A DNA stretch of 64,000 nt from Exophiala sp. HKRS030 (Eukaryota; Ascomycota; Eurotiomycetes; Chaetothyriales; Herpotrichiellaceae), in NCBI GenBank assembly GCA_023897205.1, contig JAHWDD010000007.1, positions 4,836,001 to 4,900,000 on the forward strand, written 5' to 3'. Positions 1 through 11,845 of the stretch are shown here, piece by piece. The notes under the pieces are model-generated. The model had not been told where the DNA came from and made no database searches. It worked only from the letters and a program-made list of their open reading frames with translations. Numbering within the stretch: the first letter of the stretch is position 1; each line of letters begins with the position of its first letter. The position numbers and the translations under genes were made by a program.

Positions 1-269
1 ACAAGAGGTTATGTAAATGTGAATGGATACGGCAGAGATTCGTAAATCAAGGGTAGACTGGTGGTTTGGTATCTCGAATTGCGGCTGGATCCTGTGTTTT
101 CCCAAATAACCAAAAAAGAATATCCTCCGTGCGAATGGTCGACCTTGGAATTGGTTTTATGGCTGTTCTGGACGAGGATAAGTCGAGAAGAGTTCCTCAT
201 CCCACGCAGTGCCTTCCAACTAGTCCCAAATCCATCGATCCATCGATCCACACTTTACCACCCATCTAT

Positions 270-838
270 CTACAGAAGAATGGCCAAACCAGCAGCGGCC
301 AAGGCACCAACACCTGCAATTTGTCCGTTGATGTTGATGGCTCCATTGCCAGTGGCCGAGGCAGAAGCGGCAGAGTTGGAGGCACCAGAAGTGGAAGATC
401 TCGAGGTGGTGGTGGCAGCGGAGGTAGAAGCAGGCTTGAGGCTCGATGTAGATCGGAGAGTGGCGCTGGTGATGGTGCTGTTGCTGCCGGTGATTGTGCT
501 GTTGGCAACCGAGGCTGGGATCTGGCTGGTGAAGGCTGCGCCAATCTGGTAGCTGATAACAGTGGGAACTTCCCAAGTCGAGAGACCGGCAGAGTAGGTG
601 ACAATGAAGCTGGTGACACTAGTCGTCAGAGCACCGGTACCGCTGGCCGTCTGTGTCGCAGCTGCGGGAATGAAGCAGTGGTGGAAGGGACTCCGGTGGC
701 GCTGGTCGCAGATGTGCTGCCGTCGGCGAAGGTCCAGGTGTATTCCCAGACACCGGTCTCGTAGTCACTGCCAGTGGGGGCGACGGCCAGCGCGGAGGCG
801 GCGAAGAGGGCTGCGGCGGCGGTGAAGAAGGTCTTCAT
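270..838 (-). CDS. small secreted GPI-anchor-type Ser/Thr-rich protein (apparent frameshift)
   Basis: The frame opens at 838 with a clear signal peptide (MKTFFTAAAALFAASALAVA) followed by a short Tyr/Trp-containing segment. It then hits a stop near 626. A second frame, one base off, continues without a stop to 270. It encodes a Ser/Thr/Ala-rich stretch with several N-glycosylation sequons and ends in a small-residue and hydrophobic tail typical of a GPI-attachment signal. Adding one base to the GGG run at 666-668 (CCC on the coding strand) joins the two parts into about 189 residues. The product is probably a cell-wall or plasma-membrane mannoprotein-like protein of unknown function. I do not recognise a named family. 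Confidence is good that the two halves belong together; the break looks like a homopolymer error. Confidence 0.7.
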
Positions 839-3078
839 TTTGAGATTTTGGAAAAGATGTGTTGAGGTTGGATCTGAGGTTGGTACGACGAGTGACTTGG
901 AGGCGATGAGGTCGAGATGGGTTCAAAGAGTGGTCGTCGAGAAAAACACGGGGTGAAGGTGTTTGGTCGATTAGAAAAAGATTAGTGAATGAGTGTAAGA
1001 ATGAGAAAACGAGTGTCGATGCCGTAGGACGGACGAGCAAGAAGGTCAGGTCTTTTTGCGTGAATGTGTCAGGAGAGACCAAAAAAGGAACGTGAAAGGA
1101 AGAGTACTGGGCAAAGCGAGTTGTCTATATAACGAAGTCAAAGCAATCAGTTCATCAACCAGACACACGGTTTCTCCGTAGATGGGCCATGGGCCATGGG
1201 CCATAGACCATGGGCCATATGGCGAGACACAAAGGGGAAGAGCCAAAAGACGGTACGGAGTAGTTGGCGACAGAGTGGACAAAGTGGACAAAGTGGACAG
1301 AGGGTGGGTCACAACGTGTCAAACTAGCCCGTATTCGGGTCAGCTTCAGGGCACCCACAGGCACCTACAGGGCACATACAGGGCACTTAGGGCAGCCTTT
1401 GGTTAAGCCTTGCGGGCGGGTAAGCCTGTCGAGGCCTGTAACAACCATTAGATTGCACTAGATGGCGCATGGTGGAGACTAGCACGCAGGGCATGGAAAT
1501 TGGCATTTGCTTTTTGTGGCGACGCCCCAGCTTCCACCACCAAAACACCTGGAATTTACCTGCAACGTACCTGGCATCTACCTGGAATCTACCTGGCATT
1601 TCCCTAGCATCTCCCTAGCATCTCCCTAGGACTTTGCTCAGCACTTGCCGGGCTCTTACCTGGACAATCACGGGCATTGAGCGACAACAACACCAACAGC
1701 AAACTTCTGTCACCGTCAAAAGACCAACAAGACTAGAAGAATTCAACTCGCAGACTGGTTGTTTTCAAGTGGTCATGTCACACCAAGTCCACTCCTCAGA
1801 CGCGTGTTGATCCTTCTTGTAGGCAGGTCGATTGCAAACATCTGAAACCTAACGTGTTTGTTGTCAACCCTTGGTCGCCGCATTGCTAGTTTAGGTAGTA
1901 TTAGGAGTCACCTAGGGAGTGGTAGTACTACTCCTACTACTACTATCACGGGTCATCACAAGAATCAAAAGGACAGGGAAGGTCTCACGAGGCGCGGAAT
2001 GGTAATTGCCATGCGCCCTCCGGCCCGTCGTCTCGTATTCTCAATCTTTTGCTCCCCGATATTGATTGTCCCATTCTCTAGGCGCCGGCCAGTCGCGAGA
2101 TGGATTGTTTTTAGACGTCGACGTTCAATGCTTGTCTCGACTTGGCAATGCCTGCAAAGTAAAATTGCAGAGGCGCCACGTTCCTTTTCCGGGGACAATT
2201 TGAGGCAGAGGGTCATGAGGGTCTAACTACTAACTGCTAGGTACTAAGCACTCCCGTATCTACTCCGTACTATCTAACCTCGTGCCTCTACCATCTACCG
2301 ACTGCCGGTCCCTCCAGTCCGTCAATCCTTTCGCTACGAGAACTCTTGTCATCGGTTTTCTTCGCTTTAATGACAAACAGTAGGCGTATTTATATCCACA
2401 CTCCAAGACCATCCCTTCGTCTTTTGCCACATGATTATTCTCCCAATGCTGGGTCTTTTTGCCGTGATTGTTCCATGATAGCTCCGCATCCATGACCGCA
2501 CAAGGTTGAGATTAGAGTAGCTGTCAGTAGTGTACCAAGCACTTTTCATCAATTGCCAATATCCTCTAAAGAAGGCACCGGGCATTGTCGCCTACTTTGA
2601 TATCATCATCTACATATGCTGAGCACCATATGTCATTAAACAATGGGCTACATGAAGCCATCTTCTTACCGAGAGCATGTTATGTGTTGGAGCAATGAGG
2701 ACACAATCATGGCGACGAAGAATGAGGAGCGTCGCGTCGCGTCGCGTCTCAGTCTCACGCGTGTTGCTCTTCGCGTCCAGTAGGCAAGAGCAACAGAGGT
2801 AGCAGTTGCCTCAACACGTTCACACGCGACCCGTGGCGACCCGACAGGTGAGATCCAATTAACAGTCATTTAGCGCCTTGGCGTGAATCCGCTTGACGAA
2901 GCTGCATACCTGTGATGGAGAAGCAATATTTGCGTATGCGCAATTGATACGTGACACACCATTCGTCTCTGAAGGCAGCAGAGCCTAAAGAACAGCGCAC
3001 GTCACATCCTTCGTCGAGGTCATTTCCGTCCGCCCCTCTTCCTCGACCCTTCTTGACCTTTCTGTTCTCTCATCACTC
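839..3078. other. gene-free interval with low-complexity repeats
   Basis: No supportable gene. It holds a GGCCAT-rich tandem stretch at about 1182-1220, a GTGGACAAA repeat near 1276-1302, CAGGGCAC repeats near 1345-1390, and short ACCTGG/CCCTAG-type repeats near 1550-1640. The word TACGGAGTA is at 1254-1262 and TACTCCGTA at 2261-2269. A GCGTC(GC) microsatellite lies near 2730-2750. Open frames here are short and have no recognisable motif. Confidence 0.6.
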
Positions 3079-4947
3079 ATGTTCGACCTTGAAGGACCTA
3101 AGTCGAGGAAATGGCGTCGAACCTCACAGGAGCCTGCAGATATCGCCCGGTTGCCAACTACAAAGAGACAGAGATCTGCCCCGGAAAGATATGGTCAGGC
3201 TTACCATCGTGCTCCCAGCTTCTGGGACACGTTGTCAAAGATCTGGCTAAGCCGCGGTGCTCGGAGGGAGTTTCACCGCAGGAACATTCAAGAGTCACAT
3301 CGGCCATACATTATACCTATACCAGTTGTGGATTATCCTACCGACGCCGCTCGACACAGGCTAAAGAGGTTCGCTCGCCGGGGTGGTCCTGATTTATCCC
3401 TCGTTTGAGGAGTAAGTATTGACGGTGCATGATGCATAACGGCGACGAACCGGGCTTTTCCCAACCAGTTTTCCAGCATCACTCCTTTGGTAGATGATAC
3501 AATCAGTTAGTCTAGCGGTTCTTCCAGCCAGAAGCGGTCTTCAGTTTCCTCGAGACAAGGCTCGTCTACTAAAACCCCAAATACTGCTCCATATAGCGCC
3601 AATTTCGAACAAAAGCTTGTAGATATCGGCATTGATCCAAACAACAAAGCTTCCAAACCGCAAAACTTAGATGAGATCCAGGAGTTCCAGACACGCCCAC
3701 GACCCTTGCTTTCTCCTTCTCGGTTTAACGATGAGGATTTCGAAGAATTTAGGGATATTTGCGATACGGCGTCTAGTGAGGCCGCGGCCATCACCAAGAT
3801 CATGCCCATTATTACCGGTAAGGAATGCAAGCATGGTCGATCCGAGGGCGACATGCCCTTGACCAACCTCGAATTCTTCGACAAAGATCTCAGTGTGCCG
3901 AAGCCCGATATATACTACGGAGCATCACCTATAACGATAAATCAACGTGTCCGCAGTGACCTCGACAAGTACATCATTCCCTCTACTACCAGCAGCCGTC
4001 TGGCTGTACCTAACTTCTTCGTAGAGGGAAAAAGTACTCAAGGACGAGCCGATATTGCTAAGAAACAAGCCTGCCATAATGGCGCGGTGGGAGCCCGAGC
4101 CATGCACAAAATCCAGAACTACGGAGCTAACGAACCGGTGTATGACAAGAATGCATACTGTTTCAGCAGTACTTACCACGACGGCCAGTTAAAGATTTAT
4201 ACAACCCACCCTACGCAACCCGCAGTCCCTGGAGGTAACCCCGGGTTTCATATAACTCAAGTGAAAGGTTTTGCTATGACTAGCGACAAAGAGACGTTCC
4301 TGAAAGGTGCAACGGCCTACCGCAAAACTCGAGACCTGGCAAAGACGCACAGAGATAACTCTATCGACCGAGCTAACCAGATGGCCCTCCAGATGCCTGT
4401 CGTCAGTCCAAGCTCTACTTTCACAGATAGCCGTACATCCCTTTCGACACCATTGGAGGGAGTGTCGGAAACCTCTGAAGAGGAGCTGGCTCGCACTCAG
4501 GTGACCCCGACCAAGCGTCTAAGGCCGGCGCACCTTCCAAGCAACTATGAGTCCCCGGTTGGTCATTGTTCTCGCACTGCTCCTGTTGAGGACCTGAATT
4601 CTATTGCTGGTGCCAGCCTATCACCGCCACAAGGTCCGGCCCAAGCGTCGATAGGCGGGAGCCGCAATTCCTCGGGAAGAGATTCACTAGCGCGTTCAAA
4701 ATCTTGTACTAAACAACCCCAGAGAGCGGAAGATGGAGGCCAATCTTCTGAAATGCATCCAATGACTGTGTCCTCGGAACGTATGCACTATGACGGCGAG
4801 TCAGGATGGTGTGTACGCCACAAGGGTAAGTCAATCATCGTATCGGACTCCAGGTGGACACCCCGTGAGGAAAATGGGCAAAGGGGCTTGTACTGTTCTT
4901 CCCTCGGCATATTCATCTCTCCATCTGTAGGTAGCGGCCGCGGGTGA
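3079..4947 (+). pseudogene. DUF7924-type protein, PD-(D/E)XK-like fold, N-terminal part disrupted
   Basis: The first segment (3079-3405) has the family-typical start: a basic linker, a FWDTLSKIWLSRGARREF motif and a GGPDLS motif. It then meets a TGA at 3406-3408, just before a good donor GTAAGT at 3412. The frame resumes after about 3468 or 3511 and runs open to 4947. It covers the NFEQ..(I/D)GI segment, a SPSRF.dEDF motif, and the core with FFVEGKS and a following Q-x2-HNGA helix. These look like the E-x-K and Q parts of a PD-(D/E)XK nuclease fold, with Asp in KPDIYYG as a candidate metal ligand. The Ser-rich C-terminus is low complexity. A TAG at 3508-3510 lies in the most family-like exon-2 frame. 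One missing C at 3398-3400 would remove the TGA, but I could not find an acceptor that then restores phase. It may be a real pseudogene or carry several sequence errors. Family assignment is from memory of the domain pattern; the function is unknown. Confidence 0.6.
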
Positions 4948-6352
4948 TATGCACAGAGTTTACGTATTTGACTTTCAAACGCGGACGGTCTTAGGACATT
5001 ACATTTTCTAAGTAGGCAATTCCTAAGCAACCCTTCCTCGTTGTTTCGCTCGCCTGCAAGGCGGACAGAATACTCTAATTAAAATCGGTAGAATTGTCAG
5101 ATGCGCTATTATGTCAGCCAACTTCTATCGTCGTTGCCCGCTTTGTTGTGAGGCCTATCCCTCCCTTCTCAGTCACAGGCAGCGGTATACCTATATCATT
5201 GACTCATGTCCTACCCACCTCTAGAAGGCTCTTGAATTCCTTTATCGGCGCCAACACCTCGAAATTCCAGGACACATAATGAATCAATAGGTCCCACAAT
5301 GGCTCTTCTCCGGACGACAACTCGGGCGCAATCTCACAGGCTAGCTCCAATAACTAACACCAACGCACTTGGACGTACAGGATAGGATGGCATGTGTGTA
5401 GCCGTGAAAGGCAAAAGCCGCAGGTCGAGTCGCAAACATGACAAAAAAGGCCTGCCTCGGCATAACCGTACGTGAATGCATCATCCCTGATCGCATTGTC
5501 ACCGATCCTGGGAAAATAAGAGACTGAAAGTTCGTCTGTCGGAAGGAAGAAGGCCTCAGGCGGCTTGTCATTGAACCGGATGTCCCTTCAGGCCAGCAAC
5601 TACCACAGCCCTGCGAAGAGATCGACCGAGCGAACCTCCTCGACCATGCCGCAGCCAGTCAAGACGAAAGAAAAGTGGAGGTTTTGGCTCAGGGGTGAGA
5701 CAATCGTCGGCTCTGGATGTTCGATGTCGGCCACCCTCAAAGTTGGCATTGGCAAGTGACACGAATCCCGCAAGACGCGGCTAATACGAGAGCGCCGACA
5801 CATGCGAGAGCATTGGTGTCATGCTGGCTTCGCCATCGTCGGTTTCGGTAGGTATATCATCTCCCTCGTTCGACGGGGTGCCTTGCTTGGGTCCTGGGCT
5901 CCGTGGCCTGGTGGTGTCGTGTCGTGTTGTGTTCGCCTCGTCCCTCGTCCACTGGTTCGATGTAAGCGACTCTTGAGTATCGGGATCCAGCCTCGTGGAT
6001 TCATGAATCGTCCAGCCAAAAGCATCATCATTCTCGAGTCCTTATTGGCGGAAAAGCGCGTTGAACATCCTCCAAAGCGATCGGTAGTTGCGTCCCGAAA
6101 AAGGTGCACATAATTCAGCTAGTCCATGAACTCGGTTGTAAAGTCGGCGCAAAGTTCACTCGCACCAGTTGCCTGCTTCTTCTCCAAGATTTAGTAAGGG
6201 ATTTCCAATGGCATCCTGCTTCGCCTTGGCCTTCCTATCAGGCGTTTCAACAGAGAGACAGATCTGCTGTGCGTTAGTTGCAGAGCGACGCAAGATAGGC
6301 GACTAGCAACTCAATAATTGTCGCGAGTTCCGATCGGTCCATAACAGCGAGT
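4948..6352. other. interval with a decayed coding-like frame
   Basis: No intact gene. Between about 5440 and 5850 one plus-strand frame reads coding-like sequence with only two internal stops (5524-5526 and 5695-5697). It contains a Trp-rich segment (RLWMFDVGHPQSWHW) that hints at a dead enzyme gene, perhaps an acetyltransferase, but I cannot assign it. Antisense frames over the same bases have no family features. Confidence 0.35.
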
Positions 6353-6898
6353 ATGTTTACTCCGAGTGCATACAGGGCCTTCAGCCTGACCAAGCACACC
6401 CTCTCCCTGAGAATCTCTTTCCCGAGACTTCTAGCATTTCAAGATATTCCCTATAGACTCCTATCTAGCATTTCGTCGCTAGACAGTTCGGTTACGCAAA
6501 AGACAGTGGGAGAGATCCTAGTCAAGAGGTCTGTCAGAGTCCAGCATATTGCTCACGGACCACCCGAAGAGAAATTGACCGCCATTTTTGCCAACGACGG
6601 TGACCGAAAGCTCTGGATAAGCATCAACGGAGAAGAACCTACAGATGTAGATCAGGCCCAGAAGTGGCCTAAAGACAAAACATAAAAGAGGGTTGTGAGA
6701 CAGCTTGAGGTCTCAGAAGATGGCGAACTTGACGACAAGGGTCATTACCTGGACGCCGTTGTTTATAAGGTGACTGAAAAGAAAGGAGGCGGAGGGCGAC
6801 GATTTTGGCGCGAAGTGCTCAGCTTTGATTGGGATGAATTTGCAGAGGAAGAAGGATGGAACGAAGAAATAACTCGGCAAATGAACAAATCTTTCTGA
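6353..6898 (+). pseudogene. hypothetical protein frame interrupted by one in-frame stop
   Basis: A plus-strand frame starts with an ATG at 6353 and runs to a TAA at 6683-6685. It then continues in the same frame to 6898. The part after the stop is rich in charged residues (RQLEVSEDGELDDKGHYLDAV and a Glu-rich end) and reads as real protein. The first 40 residues resemble a mitochondrial leader (hydroxylated, basic, few acids). I do not recognise the family. The stop is not in a C/G run, so it does not match the error pattern seen elsewhere in the window. Either this is a decaying gene, or the stop lies in an unrecognised intron. Confidence 0.3.
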
Positions 6899-8434
6899 TG
6901 CGGCTTCCAAGTGCTGGTGCGGAAGGGCTGTCCACGGTGTCTACGTTGCTTCTCTCCAAATCACATATGCGACAAGCGCTAGAGGACAAATGGGAGCCCA
7001 TTCAGCTTATCGAACCTTTAACAAAGCCATCCGCTAGTCACGTGGAGGCGTTGATGCAAGATGAGTGGGCGAATCCTGTAACGATCGCAGTCGGATGTCA
7101 TCAATGGAGCGCAGCCGCAAGTGCGCAGCTTTCATAGTCAACTCACTGGGCTGTTCATGGAACCATTAGTTGTCGAAGTACTCGGTGCTGCATTTGACCG
7201 GCCGGGCAGCGCAAGGGTCCTGTTGACATTTGCGCTTCCCTCGCAACCTCAGGATTCATCGAGATCGCGCATCCAGGGATACTCTCGCTCTCAGCCATGT
7301 CGACGATCAGCGACTGGTAGGTTCGAGAGAGTATGGAATATACCGAGGACAAAGCTGGTTGCAAGAAGCAAAATCCGCATAGCTGACAAGACTGGCGCAG
7401 CCAAATGTTGTTGCTAGTCGATCGGTGGGCGGAAAAAGGGACGTCAAGAAAAGCTCGTATGTTGTGAACAGCGCTCTCCGAATGTATGCTCCGCCACGGA
7501 GAATAGCTGAAATACGGTGGATCATTGTACGTCAGAAAGAAGGTAAAGCGCAGGTGTCCTGAGGACAGCTTTGGCTGAGCCTCGTATGCTGCCATCTACT
7601 CGATTAATGGCAAACCTACCTACTCCCTAGGTATGTACCTACTCCGTATAAATATCTCATACCATCCATTCTACTCCGTATGTACATACATACCAAGCAA
7701 GCAAGCAGGCGTGACGCGTTTCCAATAAACAAAGGACACTCGGCAAGCCGACAGTAAAATCCGTGACGGGACAAAATGCCATGATGATATTGCAATTCCG
7801 TAATCTGTGAGAAGTGGCGTCGCACCTTAGCAAGCCACATGAGGCGTCGTCGAGCGTGGAGCTTCGCGAGCTCCAATAATGTTTGACGCGGAGGACGAAT
7901 TATTCGTCCAGTGTGCTGTACAGTAGAAAGTCTAAATCAGGTTAGCTCACTGACTTTGTTTGGTGCTTGGTGATCGATCCTTCGGTCTATCGTCTCGCTG
8001 GGATTCTCGTCAAGCTACCTGCCTACATAGGTATGTAACTACTCGAACTCAACTCCACCCCTTTGTGCCCTCTGATATATGGCGTACAGTGCAACCTCGA
8101 TGCTACACGCGTCTTTACAACAGTTGGCATGGGCAACACTCTTTTTCAATCTGTCGGGTCATCTACACAAAACTCCAAAATGATTCAAGAAGCGAAACAT
8201 GGTATCTCATTTGTCCCATGGTGGGTATAAACTAACTATCTACATAAATCTCATGTTCTGTCATGTGATACCGAAGTCGGAATCCCATGTGGAAAGACCG
8301 CAAATCCTCCTCCTTCCTGGAGCGGCTCGAGTGAGGAATCCTCCATATGGCTTCCACATTGGAATTTCGATCCGGAACTCTGAGTTACTCTTTTAAAAGT
8401 GCAATGCAAGTTTCATTTCTCCAGCACAGCTGGT
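6899..8434. other. gene-free interval
   Basis: No supportable gene. An open frame at 6856-7137 overlaps the end of the preceding hypothetical frame and has no family match I know. Two copies of TACTCCGTA lie at 7640-7648 and 7672-7680, inside a short AT-richer stretch. The rest shows no structure I can support. Confidence 0.5.
7640..7680. repeat. two copies of dispersed word TACTCCGTA
   Basis: Exact copies at 7640-7648 and 7672-7680 are separated by 23 bases. They belong to a word found at least 11 times in the window on either strand, always between genes. Function unknown. Confidence 0.7.
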
Positions 8435-8945
8435 CTATACTTTGCCAGGTCTGTTGGCTCCATTTCTCTTCGGTACTGTCCAAGGTTCGGCACACACAGT
8501 CTAGAGAGAAATCATGTCAGTCAAAGGTCATTTGGTTTGTCGGGAAAGATATTGAAGATGCTTACCTCGCCCTCTGAATACGCCCAAAAATATACAACAA
8601 CTCCAGTAAGATAATACAACGCCGCATTGGTGCCTTGATACAACAACGCCGCCGCCAGAGCGGCCAATGGATAGATGACTAAGCGTGCCTCCATGCTTCG
8701 GTGCAAGCCTGGTAACAGCTTGACGATTGGTGCCAGCGGCCATTCCCAACAGAAACACAAGATTCCGAAGAGCAGATTGAAGATCTGTAATACCGGAAAG
8801 GGTTTTACAACTCCGTCGAGGTTCTTGGTGAGGAAGTCCAGAAGATCTTGGGCCAAAAGAAACCTTCGATGCCAGCGGCAACTTGATATGCGGCGGCTGT
8901 GAGGATGATGAGGCGAGCCCAGTGGTTTTTGATGAGTTTGCCCAT
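8435..8945 (-). CDS. DUF7727 small membrane protein (apparent one-base deletion)
   Basis: Exon 1 is 8566-8945 and exon 2 is 8435-8500. The 65-base intron has donor GTAAGC, branch-like TGACTGAC and acceptor CTAG. The protein starts MGKLIKNHWARLI, followed by a hydrophobic segment and GFFWPKIFW. It then continues one frame over as DFLTKNLDGVVKPFP, two or three further hydrophobic segments, and ends PWTVPKRNGANRPGKV. Adding one C at 8838-8839 joins the halves into 148 residues with the correct intron phase. I recognise this as the fungal DUF7727 family, small multi-pass membrane proteins of unknown role. The break is probably a sequence error. Confidence 0.8.
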
Positions 8946-11845
8946 GATGACGATGAGGAGAAGAAGATGATGATTGATGAGTGACTGGCAAGGTTGGAGG
9001 CGATGTTGATGGTTTAGGAGATGAGTTGATGTTGTCGGCGGAGAATTGAAATGTAAATGGGAGTGGTGAAAGAAACGAAAGTCGTCGTTAGAACTGAAAG
9101 AATGGTGGTACGCAGAACTGACGACCCGCGCCTGAAGATCACCGTTGAAGCATGAGGGCTCTGGCGGGTCTTAAGAGAGGCGTGTGTGCAAGAGTAAACG
9201 GATGGCCGTTGAACTCCCTACTCACAGATGGAGACAGGGTGATCTCGGCGATGGAGACAGCCGAGCACAGAGAGGTTTGGAAGGTGTCGGGTAGTTTGTG
9301 GTTGAGGGAGTTAAAGTCTGAGGATGCTGGTCCTGCGACTGTATGATGTCTGAGTGTTGCGGGATAATATGGCAATTGGGATTGGCGCGTATGAGAACGG
9401 TCGCAGATGTCGTGTCGTCGCAGAGTGGTTGAAGCGGTTTGGAGACAGCAAGTGTTACAGAATTGGGCAAAGTGGAGTTTGGGTGTTTTGCAGACCACGT
9501 CAAATGTTTGAGAGGGCCAGAATTATATTTCGACTTACAGAGAGCAGAGCAGCAGCAGTAGCAGTAGTAGTAGATGATGATGAGATGATGAGAATGATGG
9601 AGATGTTTAAACTGCTGGGGTTTTGGCCGACTTTTGCCAAAGTCTTGCATTGTGATGAGTTGGGTCGATTGCCTTTACCGGCTCCAAGATGTCGATGCAG
9701 TGAGTGCATCAGCAATGAGCCAATGCACAAGAAGCGGTCATGGCGGTTACCCCACCTCGATCAATAGTCTGGTGGCGTGCAATCTACAGTCGCTGGATCT
9801 AAGAGGTACGGCGCATTGCGAGCATGTTGATGCTTGTGAAAAAGTTGAGATAGATTGTGACGAATCGTGGAAAGTGGGAAGTGAGGTGGCAGTGATTGGG
9901 TCAGGTACCTGGACGAGACTCTGGCATAAGCGCCCGAAAATAGAAGAATTCGGGTCACGCTGCAGGTCCGGCATGAGGTATCTGGAGACCATGATGGATC
10001 GTGAGATCTTGTTGGACGATGGTGAGGATGAATGACATTGAGTGGCTACATGGAAGGTCGAGGTGCAGGATTGATTGACAGCGAATGAGATGGGAGGAAA
10101 GACAAAGTGAGTGAGAAATGCCCAGGAAGAGGCTAGGGAGAGTCCAACCGAGGCATGCCTAAACCTGGTTAGGGATAGCCCAGAGACCCCAGAGAGAGAC
10201 AGAGACAGACAGAGACAGACAGAGACAAGGGGATTTATCGCCGAGAACGCCTAGCCTGTTTAGCCAGCGCTTCGAAACACTCTCTGATACGTCGGTGGGC
10301 CTCTTGGTCTTGGAATATCAAGCCACTTGGTCGGAAAAGGCGTTGTGGGGGGGATGTGCAGGCACCGAACGGGCATGGTCCGGGCATGATCTGGGCATGG
10401 TCTGGGCATGGTCCGGGCACCATTTACCCTATTCACACATTCATTCTTCAAGTAATGTGGGTGATAGACTGATACCTCGGAGGTGACCCAAGTAACTAGT
10501 ATCTTGACCATCAATACCCAGCCATGCCACTATGCACGGCGTACCATCGCACGGCTCTTCAACTCTGGAATCAATACTTGGTACTTGGTACTTGGTGCTT
10601 GGTACTTGAGACATCAGACCATTGAAGCGCCCGTTGATGGGTAGATGACGGTAGATGACGGTAGATGCCCAGCCACATTCATTATTACATACTCAGTCAC
10701 CCATTCATTCACCATCACCTGCTTTGCACCAACTAATGAATTTCTTCATCCCATTTAGCCGCCCACGGCATTCATGGGCCATCGGCCATTGTGCCACTCG
10801 ACCAACATCAACATACCTAGGTACCATGGACCTACTCCGTAGTAACCACTTGGCAGGAACATGGCAAGACTCATCCGTGTCTGGTAACAAGCGATCGAAT
10901 GGCCATGAGTTGTGATTGTTCCAAAGTTTGAACCCTGGTCTCCATGCTCTTGCTCTGGCTCTTGCTCTGGCTCTGGCTCTTCGGATTTTTGACCTTTTTC
11001 CCTTTTCTCTGGCCAAGTTGAAATGCCAAATATGCATCTTCATCTCTAAACAATCACCTCTATCAACTAGATATCCATACACCATCCCAAGTAGACACAT
11101 TCACATCCCCTCTTATTTTCTGATAACATGCCATCATCTCTGCCGCCATCTCCTTATTCTTCTCCTTTGAAAACAATCATCGTCGCTTGTGCCTGTCCCT
11201 GTGCCCATGCACATTAAGCTTGGTACATCTCAAACGAGAAACCCTCCCCTAAGCGGCCCCTGTTACACCAACTGTTTCGACCTCACCACTTGATACTAAA
11301 TCTAATCGCCTTTACCCGTTTCCCGCTCGACCTCTTACCCTGATCGCCCTGCTCACCCTGCTCACCCTGCTCGCCTTGCTGTCGACGTTTGAGCTCCTGC
11401 TTCACCTCGACCATCTTTCCACTCAAGACAAAGACGTTTCTGAACCCTACGACTGTCTCTCGCCTCGACTGATCCAATTTGCCATCAGTACCGCCATCTC
11501 TCAGAGTCTAGCGTCGTGATCACCTTCCACTCCCACATCACCCGACCCGTCCCCGTTTACCCACCTCAACGTTCCTCCAACAACCTTTCTCATAAGCTTC
11601 CAAACCCGGCTCCCATTTTCATCTCCTTACATCTTGGAGCTTTGCACATCTCTGTCGTTAACACTGCTGGCTCGGCATTCGACATTCCTTTCATTCCATA
11701 CATTCCTTTTTTTTGCTTTCATCGCCTTCAGAAGTCGTGCCTGGACATGCACATGAATTAGCCTCAGCAACGCCGTCGACATCTCTCACCGTACGAACCG
11801 ACCTCAATCTTCGTCACCCTTCTTAAATCCTCACAACCAACAGTC
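8946..11845. other. gene-free interval and NoxA leader
   Basis: No supportable gene. It holds an AGTAGCAG/GATGATGA microsatellite near 9545-9600, an AGACAGAG repeat near 10192-10225, an 11-base tandem array near 10371-10419, a CTTGGTA repeat near 10575-10605, a CTCTGGCTCTTG repeat near 10948-10982, and one TACTCCGTA at 10833-10841. From about 11220 to 11845 the plus strand is pyrimidine-rich, as expected for the promoter and 5' leader of the oxidase gene. Confidence 0.55.
10371..10419. repeat. short tandem array, 11-base unit
   Basis: About four adjacent copies of GGGCATGGTCC, with C/T and G/A changes between units. They lie in gene-free DNA. I see no promoter or coding role. Confidence 0.75.
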
